In this document: piece by piece, positions 1 through 10,257 of the stretch | How positions within the stretch are numbered: the first letter of the stretch is position 1 | Layout: each line of letters begins with the position of its first letter | Assembly (NCBI RefSeq): GCF_014633365.1 | Contig: NC_068339.1 | Coordinates: 16,166,383-16,230,382, forward strand | DNA from: Diospyros lotus | Lineage: Eukaryota; Streptophyta; Magnoliopsida; Ericales; Ebenaceae | Length of the DNA stretch: 64,000 bases | Direction: 5' to 3' | Made by a program: the position numbers and the translations under genes | The notes under the pieces: model-generated | The model's database searches: none | What the model was told of the DNA's origin: nothing | Seen by the model: the letters and a program-made list of their open reading frames with translations, nothing else

Positions 1-204
1 AGTAGCTGATTCTAGCAAGCTCGTAGTAGTGTGTTTGAAATTTTGTAGGAGAATTTTGACAGTTGATCTTCTCGACTGTACGGTTCTTGGAAACGACTCA
101 AGAGGCAATTGATAGATTGTTGTGTCAGAGGCGAATTTTCAAGGATTGGAATGGTGGAGATAGAGGATGGATTCTAGGAGAAAGTTGATAATCTCAGTAA
201 AAAA

Positions 205-1110
205 TTGGACGCTTTAATGATTTTGATTTCATTGAGATTCAATATTAGTTTATCGGAGGAATTTTTTCCAAGATCCACTACGGAACCGATTCTAGCGGGA
301 GTTGACATTCTACCAAAGACCCCTAATCTGCAAGAAGCTAATGACTCAACTAAAGTGAATCAAGAGTTTCTGACTATAGGATCATTTATCGGTGGGGGTG
401 GGGAAGGTGGTGCTGGATTACTTCCTCAGATTTCTAACTTACTGGAAACTGAGGAACAATCTGAATTGAAAAACAATATTGATTCATTAGATAACTTGGC
501 TATAAAACTTGTCGAAGATGAAAGTCAGGAAGGAGGTCAAGTTCCAGCCATTGGGGAACTTGCGGAACATTCTCATCTTTTCCTATGCAATCAGGATGTC
601 AGGACATGAATGGCAATGGCAATTGCAGGAATAGTCGTTGCAACACCATTGGAGGAGAAATTTATTGAAGGTAAACCCTTGGTGTATGTTGTCAAACAAG
701 AAGTAAAACATGCTTCTAAAGCATTGCTGGAGTATGTATATGTTGAGGAGGATGATCAGATCGATGCGATAGAGCAACCTGTTGAGCGTGAAGATCTGTT
801 CAAAAGTTACTTGGTGGATCGTCAGAAAAATGGGAAGGGAAAAGCTACGAAGGAGCAAAGGAAACAATTAAGCGAGTCTATGCTGCTCAATTGTTGCATT
901 TGCAGGATATTACAGATATTGTGGCAGTTGAACTAGTCTTAGCAGAGGTCAAGGAAATTTCTGGAACTAAAAAATCAATGGGAGAAGAGAGACTTGGCAT
1001 GGAGATCTTTGAGGTCTACATTTTATGTTTGCAGAAAAAGCAAAAGAAAAAAATGTAAGAGGAAGGAGGAAAAGGCTGAGGAGGAGAAAGAAAGAAAGAA
1101 GGACGAAATA
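205..1110 (+). pseudogene. Decayed protein of element Z (no known domain)
   Basis: Two open stretches (205-609 and 610-936) lie in the same frame, split only by TGA at 607-609. Near 868 the coding sense moves to another frame that runs to about 1058. Seen blocks: a glycine-rich patch, AEHSHLFLC at about 190 codons into the window, ATPLEEKF just after, VYAAQLLHLQDITDI near 870-915, then MEIFEVYILCLQ followed by a lysine/arginine-rich tail (about 1000-1110). AEHSHLFLC recurs in X, the ATPLEEKF block in X and W, the LHLQ block in V and the basic tail in W. I do not recognise the family. It sits where gag/pol would be in an LTR element. Confidence 0.55.
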
Positions 1111-1194
1111 GCTAGTGAAAGCTGGGATTAGATGATAGACAGGCAAGTCGCTGTGAGTTCTTGGGGACAAGAACTCTCTCAAGGAGGGGGGAAT

Positions 1195-1527
1195 TATTAT
1201 GACCCCAAGGACATTAGTTGTAATTTCCCTTAGTGTGTAGTGTGTATTGGAGTTGTTAGTTGGTTGATAACTGAATGGGTGTAAACAGCCTATAAATAGG
1301 CTGTAGGTTAGAGATTAAGGGCTATGAATTGATTGAATAAACCATTCTGTTTCCTCTTCACTGTTATCTCCCCCTCTGTTCATCTGACCCTTCCCCTTTC
1401 CTTCTCAATTTCTACCTTTATCTGTTCTGTTTTCTCCCTCCATTCTGTTCTTTCTTCTTCAAATCCCCCCAAAATCCCGTTCTAAACCCTAGGGTTGTGT
1501 TATTGCTCTACTATATTGTTTGGGACA
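1195..1527 (+). repeat. 3' LTR of element Z
   Basis: The sequence begins TATTATGACCCCAAGG, right after a purine tract, and matches the start of the W and X LTRs (TGTCATGA). It contains a TATA box region, a CT-rich leader and AAACCCTAGGG near the end, as in the other LTRs of this group. The end at 1527 is inferred from the GACA terminus. Confidence 0.55.
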
Positions 1528-1863
1528 TTGATACAAAAGGGTTCACTGACTGAGCCAGTGATCAACTCATTGCAATCAACTAGAGAACTTCCTGAGCATA
1601 TGAGAGAAATTGAACAGAGGATTGGGAGGAAGAGTAGACCAGAAAGGGAGATTTCAGAAAAGAAGTTTTAAAATTATGTATGTAGCAGAAAGGGAGATAT
1701 CATGTATCCTTCATTGTGATACTCACACTTATACTCCTCATTGTTTCCCGCCAAGACTAGCTCCCTTCACCAATTGAACCAACAAGCTTAACAACTCACT
1801 ACATATGTAACAGCTCGTACCAAACAATGTACAACACTGTTAAGCAAATGTATATACGCAATG
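1528..1863. other. Short spacer with an orphan open stretch and a repeat
   Basis: Between element Z and the next LTR-like sequence. Positions 1528-1668 read open on the + strand for 47 codons, including STRELPEHMREIEQRIGRKS, then stop at 1669-1671. I do not recognise it. Positions about 1756-1862 match 23287-23373 on the other side of the transposon nest. Confidence 0.4.
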
Positions 1864-2351
1864 TGTAATACCCTATGTGACATTGTATTTTTGAGGATTA
1901 TTTAAGGAAGACAATTTCATACTCGAGGTTATTTTATGAAATTTGTGGGATAAATTAGTTGAGTAATTATGTGTTTAAAGAGTAAAGAGGATTTGAAGAG
2001 GTGTTTAGTCGACTAACGGGGAGACCTCAGTTGACCAAACCATAGCAGAAAGTTTGGTTTTAGCTCATTGGATGTGTTTAATTGACCTCGATCAACTTAG
2101 TGGCCTGTTTGTGTAGTGATCAATTTGGGTTTTGAAATCTAAATTTAAGCTGAAGGAAGGATGGGTGAGCCAAGTTGACACATGGCTATGTTTGAATTTC
2201 ATGACATGTTAATTGGTATGATCAATCCAGAAAATGGTTAGACGAAGTGAAAATTGTTGCATTCTGACTAGGTGCTGCAATACCCAAAATAACAATGAAA
2301 GCTTTGTAATTTATCAAAACCAAGTTGGTAAATGTCTGTGGAGGGTTGAGG
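1864..2351 (+). repeat. Probable gypsy-type LTR fragment U, split by element Y
   Basis: It begins TGTAATACCCTA, a start typical of plant Ty3/gypsy LTRs. The sequence is interrupted by element Y at 2352 and resumes at 22494 after Y. A motif ACTGAGTAGCAATACTCA near 23245 resembles the region close to the end of such LTRs, so the LTR may run to about 23280. No matching terminal duplication was found, so its right end is uncertain. Confidence 0.35.
2347..2351 (+). repeat. Left target-site duplication of element Y (TGAGG)
   Basis: TGAGG directly before the Y 5' LTR is identical to 22489-22493 directly after the Y 3' LTR, 20 kb away. Confidence 0.85.
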
Positions 2352-2527
2352 TGTCACCTTGGGTGTATTGGGCTTATAGGAGAGCTGATTGTAGCAGATT
2401 AATTGAGTAGTTAACAGTTGTTATTTCTGTTATTTTACTTGATTAGTTACAGGACAGTTGTACATTTTCAGTTACAACATGTAACTGATTGTAACTGAAA
2501 AACTGAATATAGAGTAGCTATATAAAG
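2352..2527 (+). repeat. 5' LTR of Y, first part
   Basis: TGTCACCTTGGGTGTATTGG start, matching the 3' LTR of Y at 22156. It is broken after CTATATAAAG by element X and resumes at 4192 with CTACTCAAGACTG. Confidence 0.85.
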
Positions 2528-2903
2528 TGTCATGACCCGAAGGATATAATAGTAAATATAATAGTAATTGTAGTTTAATTGCAGTTATTATTTAAAGTTA
2601 GGAGTAGTTATTTGTAGTGGAGCAGTTATGAAGTAGTGGAAGTAGTGGTAACTGCTAGATTTGCTGTTTAGCTTTATATATAAAGCCATAACCCACAGTG
2701 CCGAGTTTATGAATCGTTAAGAAGTTATTGAAGTATCTGATTTCCCTCCTATTGTTTTCTCTATTTCTCCTTACTTTTTGTCAGTGTCTCCCTTATTTCT
2801 GTCTGATTCTCCCTATTATTCTTCCTATTCCCTCCCCCCCCCCCCCCGCGCAATTCCATTTATATCTTCAAAGGAAACATTAGTTAGAACTAGGATCTTG
2901 ACA
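2528..2903 (+). repeat. 5' LTR of X
   Basis: Starts TGTCATGACC and ends TTGACA. It matches 3820-4186 throughout and includes the TATA region CTTTATATATAAAGCC. A run of 14-15 C residues near 2834 is absent from the 3' LTR. Confidence 0.85.
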
Positions 2904-3005
2904 TTTGGTATTAGAGCAGACAATTCTTGGCTGTGAGCTAGGGTTCCTAGTGGTTGATTTCAATAAGAACAAGGCGGTTATTGGAGGCAGTTCCAGAGCA
3001 GTTCC

Positions 3006-3704
3006 TTGGCTTTAGATCTAGCTTTTTTTTGGAATTTGTCCATAGTTGATGGTTACCGCATGCTTCGAGCTTCTATGGATAGATTTGAAAGGAAACTAGA
3101 CGAACTCATGATTATGATGGCCAAATGGTATCAAGTTAGTCTTCTAGTTGAGTTACTTTCTAATGAATATCTTGATCCAATTATTCAACAAAAGAGACCA
3201 GTCCCTGTGACAGTTGGAGATCCACTCTTGCTAGAAAATGACATGATCCATAGAACTCCGCAAGTCAACTTGCCAGAGGACTTTCTGTCAAAGGAGAAGA
3301 ATGAACAAATTCTGGAAGATAATAAGTTTCCCTTGAGAGAAGGTGGGCAATCTGAATTGGTAAAAAACGTTGATTCATTAGTTATTCCTGTTATAAATCA
3401 TGTTGGATATGAAAGTTGCAATGAAGGGATTTTTTAGGCATCCGATGAGACATATGCTCTTGGAGTCTACTCTAGGTTGGATGGAGGTCAGGTTTCAGCC
3501 TTTGTGGAACATGCAGAACATTCTCACCTCTTTCTATGCAAGTCGGATGCCAAGAAAGGACTAACAATTGTTGAAATCAATGTGACACCATTGAAGGAGA
3601 AATCTGTTGATGATGAACCTATAGTGTATGATAAAGCAAAAGATGAGTTTAAGGATGAAGCTCAGGAGGAGCAAAGTAGGATGCAGAAGGAACAATTGAA
3701 GTAG
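3006..3704 (+). pseudogene. Unrecognised protein of element X, one nonsense codon
   Basis: One frame runs from 3006 to 3704 broken only by TAG at 3435-3437; the likely ATG is at 3075 (MDRFERKLDELM). The first third looks helical and matches the start of the Y gag region. The second part has AEHSHLFLC and VTPLKEKS, which recur in element Z; the second block also recurs in W. A glutamate/lysine-rich end follows. No capsid, zinc knuckle or enzyme motif is visible. The reading frame has kept its sense over most of its length, which suggests the protein was once used by the element family. The function is unknown. Confidence 0.5.
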
Positions 3705-3819
3705 ACTGAACAAAAAATCATGATGCGTTGCGGAAGAAGATAGTGAAAACAGGGATTGGATAAAGAATATTGGTCAAACTACTAAGATTTCTACAAGAAA
3801 TCTTTTAAGGGGGAGGGAA

Positions 3820-4186
3820 TGTCATGATCTCAAGGATATAATAGTAAATATAATAGTAATTGTAGTTTAATTGCAGTTATTATTTACAGTTAGGAGCAAT
3901 TATTTGTAGTGGAGCCGGTATGAAGTAGTGAAGGAGTAGTGGTAACGCTTGATCTGTTGGTTAGCTTTATATACAAAGCCATAACCCACAATGTCAAGTT
4001 TATGAATGAATTGTCAAGAAGTTATTGAAATGTCTCATTTCCCCCTATTGTTCTCTTTATTTCTCCCTACTTTTTGTCAGTTTCTCCCTCATTTATGTTT
4101 GATTCTCTCTATTATTCTTCCTATTTCTCCCTCAATTTCATTTCTATCTTCAAAGGAAACATTAGTTAGGGACTAGCGTTCTGACA
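3820..4186 (+). repeat. 3' LTR of X
   Basis: Starts TGTCATGATCTCAAGG after a purine tract and ends CTGACA. It is the partner of 2528-2903. Confidence 0.85.
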
Positions 4187-4191
4187 TTAAG

Positions 4192-4352
4192 CTACTCAAG
4201 ACTGTATTGTAGTTGTTGAAAAATAAGAAAACTCTTTTCTCTCTCTCTTTAATTCTCTTCCTAATTTCTCTCTATTTTTCTCCCCCTTCTCTCTCTCTCT
4301 TGTTCTCATTTCTATCCTTGAACAAACCCTAGGTCAGGACTAGATCCTAACA
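4192..4352 (+). repeat. 5' LTR of Y, second part
   Basis: Resumes the LTR after the insertion of X with CTACTCAAGACTG and ends CCTAACA (the 3' copy ends CCTGACA). The primer binding site follows at 4356. Confidence 0.8.
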
Positions 4353-4412
4353 ATTTGGTACCAGAGCAATTGGTTCTTGGACTGCTAACTATATAGCTTG
4401 GATCAATTGGAG

Positions 4413-4529
4413 ATGGCAGATGGAACTCATATGAAGCAATTGGAGGCACAAGTTAACCAAGTTAATTCCTTGGTGAATAACCTACAGACTCGAATGGAAG
4501 CCTTGGAAGTTGGATTGAGTAAGCATCAC
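4413..4529 (+). pseudogene. N-terminal gag fragment of Y
   Basis: Starts MADGTHMKQLEAQVNQVNSL, a helical opening typical of gypsy-like gag proteins. It is cut by the copia element after GLSKHH and continues at 9908. Confidence 0.65.
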
Positions 4530-5122
4530 TGTTGAATCTAGGACCAATTTCCTCACACAATAAAACAATAAACACTCTCTTACACCCAAACCCTTACCCG
4601 ATACAGATAGAGATGTAAAAGAGATGTAAAACAGAACACAATCACAAGCAGTAACAGTAAATGAACAAGAAGTCTTGTCCTGGTTCGGGCAAGAAGTTGC
4701 CCTACATCCAGACTGCCAGATGATGCCGACAGAATCCACTATCAAAGAAACAAGAATATAGCTCTTCCTCTCTGATCTCTTCCTCGCACACACCTAGGCT
4801 AATAATCAATAGCCTCTCTATCAAGAATACAAGGACTGAGCATTAGCTCTCTCTCAATTCTCCAACTCTTATGTGCGAATACAACAGAAAGATTCTCTCC
4901 CTGTCACCAGAACCTATCCGCCTCTATTTATAGAAGATAGAGGCGGTTACAACTTAAGGACTGAAATGCAATACAAAGAAATAGAAGGCTTACTCGGAAA
5001 TAACCCAGTGAAGATATTTTTGTTATATTCTAAACACATAAAACATAAGAATAAAAACATTTCCTAAAAGACAAATCTGCCCTTTACCAAAACTACCAGC
5101 TAGACTAATACAAATTCTAACA
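4530..5122 (-). repeat. 3' LTR of copia element (left copy)
   Basis: On the - strand it reads TGTTAGAATTTG to AGATTCAACA. It is closely similar to 9322-9902 with small indels. Confidence 0.9.
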
Positions 5123-5237
5123 ATTTCTCCACCAATTTGATTAGTTTAGCTTCAAGACTTCAATCTTCCAGATTCTGCTACAGCTTCCTTTTCTTCCATC
5201 TTCTGGCTTCGTCCTAAGCTTAAGAGCTTAGACTCCT

Positions 5238-6127
5238 TCAAGCTACATTAAGTAGCTTCATGCAGTGCTTCATCTTGGTTGCTGGAACAGCCTTGGTGAA
5301 CATATCCGCTGCGTTTTCCTCTCCTGCTACCTTTTCCAACTTCAGCAGATTCCTGTCAAGAATTTCCCTGATAAAATGCAAACGAACATCAATATGTTTT
5401 GTGCGTTCATGATGAGCTTGGTTTTTAGTTAGGTGAATGGCACTTTTGCTATCACATCTTAGGGTTGTATCTATCACCCTACCTAACAATTCTCCTAGAA
5501 GCCCTTTCAACCACATGGCCTCCTTTATTGCCTCTGCTAGGGCAATATACTCGCCTCAGTAGTGGATAAAGCTACAACGTGTTGTAGACCAGCTTTCTAG
5601 CTTACTGCGGCATTCCAAACCTTGAAAACATAGCCTGTGGTTGACCTCCTCCTATCTTGATCCGCTGCATAATCTACATCGGAGTATCCTAGGATCTTAG
5701 CTTCTAATTCTTTCCCTGCTCCACCATAAACTAAACCAATACCTAATGATCCTCTTAGGTATTTAAACATCCACTTGACAGCACTCCAATGAGCCTTCCC
5801 TGGGTTTGCCATAAACCTGCTAACTACACTCATGGCATGGGCAAGATTTGGCCGAGTACAGACCATGCTGTACATCAAGCTTCCTACTGCACTAGAGTAT
5901 GGGACATTCCTCATTTTTGCCTTATCATCCTCATTTATAGGAGATTGACTTGTTGAGAGTTTAAAGTGCTGAGCAAACGGAGTGCTGACAGCCTTTGTTT
6001 CAGCCATACCAAACATTTGAATTAATTTTCTTAAGTAATTCTCTTGCGATAGACCTAGGGTTCTTACCTTTCTATCCCTCTTAATTTCAATTCCCAATAT
6101 CTTTCTTGCTTCTCCTAGATCTTTCAT
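5238..6127 (-). pseudogene. Copia RNase H region, broken frame
   Basis: Two open pieces on the - strand: 5597-6127 and 5238-5516. The first holds the connection region and the start of RNase H (GYSDVDYAADQDRRRSTTGY, a familiar copia block). The second holds CDSKSAIHL and HIDVRLHFIRE, near the C terminus. A frame break separates them around 5520-5600, in the segment that would carry the catalytic glutamate. RNase H would remove the RNA strand during reverse transcription, but this copy is inactive as it stands. Confidence 0.85.
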
Positions 6128-6147
6128 TTCAAATGCTGATTTTAATT

Positions 6148-6744
6148 CTAGTTTAATTGCTGGATTTCTTCCCTTGATTGACTTGCAATCAACATATCAT
6201 CAACAGATAATAAAAGATACAAGAATATGCTGTTAGATATTTTTTTAAAATATACACAACAATCATATGAACTTCTTACAAACCCATGATCAATCATAAA
6301 AGTATCAAATCTTTTATACCATTGGCGTGGGGATTGTTTAAGCCCATATAGGGATTTCCTAAGAAGGCATACTTGCTCTATTTTCCCTTTAGATTTGAAC
6401 CCCTTTGGCTGCTCCATGAGAATCTTTTCATCTAATTCTCCATGTAAGAAAGCAGTAGTAACATCCATTTGATCTAAACACAAATCCATGTGAGCAGTTA
6501 TGGCTAGAAGCATTCTTATTGAGGTGTGCCTTACAACAGGGGAAAATACCTCATTATAATCAACTCCCTCAACCTGAGCAAATCCTCTTGCAACCAGCCT
6601 AGCTTTATATCTAGGTTTAGACTCACTCCCAGCTCCTTCCTTTATTTTATAAAGCCATTTACAACCCACTATTCTCTGCTTCTTAGGTCTATCAACTAAG
6701 GTCCAGGTTTGATTTTTCCTTAGAGAGTTTATTTCTGATTCCAT
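6148..6744 (-). pseudogene. Copia reverse transcriptase fragment
   Basis: The open stretch contains the familiar copia RT blocks: GCKWLYKIK, ARLVARGF, DVTTAFLHGEL and LYGLKQSPRQWY. The catalytic YVDD reads SVDD here (SVDDMLIA, near 6200), a loss of the tyrosine. The frame stops soon after and the sequence continues in another frame. Together with the frame breaks this indicates a dead copy. Confidence 0.9.
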
Positions 6745-7439
6745 AGCCTCAATCCACTTACTTGAGTCCTTAGAGGCTATTGCTTCTTCATAAGATTGAG
6801 GTTCATCACCTGCAACCTCGGATGCACTCGTAAGTGCATATGAAACCAGATCTGCAAAGCCATATCTCTTAGGGGGTTTGGATTGTCTTTTCTACCTATC
6901 CCTAGCAACATTATACCTATGCTGGTCAGGCTCATCTTTTGCATCTGAACCCTCTTTTCTTTCTCCATGAGGGTCAAAATCTTGGTTAGCTATGGGTTCT
7001 TCTAGATCTATCTGATGTTCCAAGTCTTGGCTTTGCGAGCCAGATGATTCTGCACTGGGAGAATCTTTATGCCATCCTATTTCTACATTCTCTATTGTAG
7101 ATGATGGCTTATTTCTACCATTATCATGCAGACCCTTAGCTACAGAATTCTCATCAAAGATGACATCCCTAGTAACTAAGATCTTTTGGTTTTCAGGTTT
7201 TAGACTCCATAGTTTGTACCCTTTTACCCCAGTTGGATATCCTATAAAAATGCATTTTTAAGCCCTAGGTTCCAGCTTTCCTTGTTTTACATGGGCATAT
7301 GCTATGCACCCAAATACCCTTAGGTGTTTTAGGCTAGGTTTGTGACCTATCCATTTTTTATAAGGAGTTTTAAATTCTATGGCAGCTGAAGAGGATCTAT
7401 TTAACAGTTAACACATAGGCTGCAGTATTCACTGCTTCT

Positions 7440-8100
7440 CCCCAAAATGCCTTTGAGAGGTTTGCATGAAACTACACCTAACTCTCTCTAAGAGAGTCCT
7501 ATTCATCCTCTCGGCAAGCCCATTTTGCCTAGGGTTTCCTAGAGCAGTCAAATGCCTAACTATCCCACTTCCTTTACATAGATCTGTAAACTCCTTGTTG
7601 CAGAATTCAAGACCATTGTCAGTCCTAATGGTCTTTATCTTCCTTCCCTTTTGATTTTCTATTATGGTTTTCTATGTTTTAAATGCCTCAAAAGTATGCT
7701 CTTTTGTTTTTAAAACATAAATCCATACCATCCTAGAAAAATCATCTATTATGGACAAAAAATACCTAGCTCCACCATAAGTAACAGTTTGGGCTGGCCC
7801 CCATAAGTCGCTATGGATGTAATCTAGAGGACCCTTAGAAGAGTGAATAGCAGTTTTATTGAATTTTACTTTAATGGTCTTTCCATAGATACATGATTCA
7901 CACTTATCTAATACTGCCACTTGGTTTCCTTTTAAAATCCCTTGGTTTGCTAATTCTTTAAGGCCAAGCTCACTAATGTGAGCCATCCTAAGGTGCCATA
8001 ATCTTGAGATTGTGACATCCTTATTGTTAGCCACTGCTGCATCCCCTTCTAAAGTAGAAGCTTGCAGAATATAAATTCCATTTTGCTGGTTTGCCTTCAT
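7440..8100 (-). pseudogene. Copia integrase fragment
   Basis: Positions 7672-8100 on the - strand hold the pre-integrase zinc region (LWHLRMAH ... CESC) and the start of the catalytic core (HSDLWGP, IDDFSRMVW). After a frame break the core continues to about 7440, with TDNGLEF carrying the second aspartate and GLAERMN carrying the glutamate of the DDE triad. The frame is not continuous, so no working integrase is encoded. Confidence 0.85.
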
Positions 8101-8269
8101 CCATGCTAGGGATCTTCGAAATACCTTAAGAATTTCTCCCTCTCCTTTAAAACTATGGCCAGATTTAGTTAAAGCTCCTAAAGAGATTAAATTCCTTTTT
8201 AACTCTAGGATATATCTTACCCCTTGAAGAGTCCAGTAGGTATTGTTAGGCCTAACATCTCCTACACGT

Positions 8270-8420
8270 AGGACCTTACACTCATGATCATTTCCAAGAA
8301 GGACCTTACCCCCATCAACTTCGTGGTAATTTTCAAAACCAGTGTCTATTGGGTGTCATGTGGAAGGAACAACCTAAATCTAGAATCCACATATCTTTCA
8401 CTGAGTTCTGAGATACAGTT
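8270..8420 (-). pseudogene. Copia protease remnant
   Basis: The - strand reads MWILDLGCSFHMTP near 8345-8390. The usual aspartic protease triad is DSG; here it is DLG, one base change from serine. It lies between gag and integrase as expected. Confidence 0.7.
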
Positions 8421-9234
8421 AATGCATCAGAACTATCATACCCAAATTCACACACTGAAACTCCACCATCCGAGGCGTTTTTATCCTTGAACTCTTTCTT
8501 CCTTTTTGGACAATCTCTCTTAAAATGCCCTTCTTCTTGACAGTGATAACACTTAACTGACCCCTCCCATTTCTTGACTTAGATCTAGATTTATTTTTCC
8601 CTTTGGAATCCTTTTTTGTACCCTTAGATCTTGCAGTCAGAACATCTCCACTGGAGGATCTTTCTTCTTGGTTATGCCTCAAGTCTTTTGAATTTAGGGC
8701 TCCTATTACATCTTCTAAAGACAACTTATCTCTGCCATGCTGCAGAATATCAACAAAATGCTCATATGCCCTATCTTCATCATCATATTTGACATTGATG
8801 TTTTCTAGATCTAGGCATAGTTTATTAAATTCGTCTATGTGGTCTTGTAACTTTTGTTTTTCTTTCATCTTAAATGTAAAGAATTTAGTCTTTAGATATA
8901 ACCTGCTAGACAAGGTTTTTGTTAAGTACAGATTGTCCAATCTTTTCCAGATTTCTAAGGCAGATGTCATTTTAGACACTTCCCTTAATACCTTATCTCC
9001 TAAGCTAAGGATTAAAGTATTAAAAGCCTTCACTTCTATGTCTGCTTTCTGTTCTGCTGAGAGGGTTTTAGCACTATCCCCTATCTTTTCTTTATCCCTT
9101 GGTTCCTCTCTTAACGCCTCCTTTAAACCTAGATTTTCGAGGAGGGCTTGCATCTTGATTTTCCATAAAGAAAAATCGTTTGTGCCATTGAATTTTTCAA
9201 TATCATATCTTGATGCGGAACCGGACATCGCCAT
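8419..9234 (-). pseudogene. Copia gag, frameshifted at the zinc knuckle
   Basis: Likely start MAMSGSASRYDIEKFNG at 9234. The following blocks (NDFSLWKIKMQALL, ALEIWKRLDNLY) fit the copia gag family. Near 8565 the frame shifts. The CCHC zinc knuckle (CYHCQEEGHFKRDC) is still readable in another frame around 8500-8560, so one small indel explains the break. The capsid portion itself is long and open. Confidence 0.85.
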
Positions 9235-9321
9235 TCTTTTAAAGGTCTTTAAGACTGATCTAAGGGTTCTTGGATGAATCTTGAAAGAAATTATGAGGAA
9301 TCCTAGGCTCTGATACCAAAT

Positions 9322-9902
9322 TATTGAATCTAGGACTAGTTTCCTCACACAATAAACACTCTCACACCAAACCCTTACATGATACAGATAGAAATTAAAA
9401 GAGATGTAAAACAGAACACAATCACAAGCAGTAACAGTAAATGAACAAGAAGTCTTATCCTGGTTCGGGCAAGAAGTTGCCCTACATACAAATTGCCAGA
9501 TGATGCCGACAGAATCCACTATCAAAGAAACAAGAATACAGCTCTTCCTCTCTAATCTCTTTCTCGCACACACTTAAGCTAATAATCAATAGCCTCTCTC
9601 TCAAGAATATAAGGACCGAGCATTAGCTCTCTCTCAATTCTCTAACTCCTATGTGCGAATACAACAAAAAGATTCTCTCTCTGTCAACAGAACCTATCCG
9701 CCTCTATTTATAGAAGATAAAGGCAGTTACAACTTAAGGACTGAAATGCAATACAAGGAAATACAAGGCTTACTCGGAAATAACCCCGTGAAGATATTTC
9801 TGTTATATTTTAAACACATAAAACATAAGAATAAAAACATTTCCTAAAAGACAAATCTGCCCTTTACTGAAACTACCAGCTAGACTAATACAAATTCTAA
9901 CA
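9322..9902 (-). repeat. 5' LTR of copia element (right copy)
   Basis: Partner of 4530-5122. Its inner end is mutated (TA instead of TG on the + strand at 9322-9323). The primer binding site directly adjoins it. Confidence 0.9.
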
Positions 9903-9907
9903 ATCAC

Positions 9908-10202
9908 AAAGGCATTCAATCATTTGAGAACAAGTTGGATGCTTTGATGGATGGATTGGCTAAAAGGCTTGATGGCATCCTACAGATATTTTCCAAAATT
10001 TTGCAAATTAGCTTGCTGGTAGACTTTTCGCTGAAGGAGAATGCTAATCCAATTCTGGAAGGTAATGGTCCTAATTCTAGACCATCTAGATTGCCAATGT
10101 TAGAGATCAAAAACATTTGTGAGAGAGATAATTCAACAGATCAGATTGTTGATAGGAGGTTGGAATATAATTTCTCTAGTACTCCATATGTTCACAACAA
10201 TG
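9908..10202 (+). pseudogene. Middle gag fragment of Y
   Basis: Continues the Y gag region after the copia insertion: FENKLDALMDGLAKRLDG, then a linker with many Asn/Ser. It ends at SSTPYVHNN, where V is inserted, and resumes at 21488 with MKKLEIPLIDG. Confidence 0.65.
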
Positions 10203-10226
10203 TGTTAGGATCGAAGGGTTTACTAG
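10203..10226 (+). repeat. First 24 bp of V 5' LTR
   Basis: TGTTAGGATCGAAGGGTTTA then CTAG matches the start of the V 3' LTR at 18640 (TGTCAGGACCCAAGGG). The rest resumes at 13854 after solo LTR S. Confidence 0.8.
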
Positions 10227-10257
10227 TGTAACACTGTAAACCATCGTTAGTGATCAT

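Larger units (their letters stand above)
1..1527 (+). mobile_element. 3' part of non-autonomous LTR retrotransposon Z
   Basis: The window opens inside this element, so its 5' LTR and primer site are missing. What is seen: a decayed coding region to about 1110, a purine tract just before 1195 (GGAGGGGGGAAT), then a probable 3' LTR at 1195-1527. The LTR should begin TGTCATGACC as in the related elements X and W; here it reads TATTATGACC. It has a TATA-like stretch (CCTATAAATAGGCTG, about 1288) and ends near GGGACA. No gag capsid or pol domain is visible. Coding blocks match elements X and W (see findings), so Z belongs to the same group. The right boundary is approximate because the left target duplication lies outside the window. 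Confidence 0.6.
2528..4186 (+). mobile_element. Small non-autonomous LTR retrotransposon X
   Basis: A complete 1659-bp element with 5' LTR 2528-2903, primer binding site TGGTATTAGAGC at 2906 (initiator-Met type), an internal region of about 0.9 kb, a purine tract AAGGGGGAGGGA and 3' LTR 3820-4186. The flanks TAAAG (2523-2527) and TTAAG (4187-4191) look like a 5-bp target duplication with one change. It lies inside the 5' LTR of Y. It has no gag capsid or pol domain, only a short unrecognised protein. Confidence 0.85.
4530..9902 (-). mobile_element. Full-length, decayed Ty1/copia retrotransposon
   Basis: A 5373-bp element on the - strand. Left LTR 4530-5122, right LTR 9322-9902, perfect 5-bp duplication ATCAC at 4525-4529 and 9903-9907. 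The primer binding site (TGGTATCAGAGC on the - strand, 9301-9318) sits next to the right LTR, and a purine tract sits next to the left LTR. Order on the - strand: gag, protease, integrase, reverse transcriptase, RNase H, which is the copia order. The frame is broken several times, so no complete polyprotein can be made. Domain wording resembles the Tork/Tnt1 group, but this was not tested. It interrupts the gag of Y. Confidence 0.93.

Noticed and set aside
8603..9277. 224-codon + strand frame across the copia gag
   Set aside because: It is the shadow of the gag on the - strand.
4530..9902. Integrated plant pararetrovirus instead of a retrotransposon
   Set aside because: LTRs, a 5-bp target duplication and the copia gene order (integrase before RT) show a Ty1/copia element.
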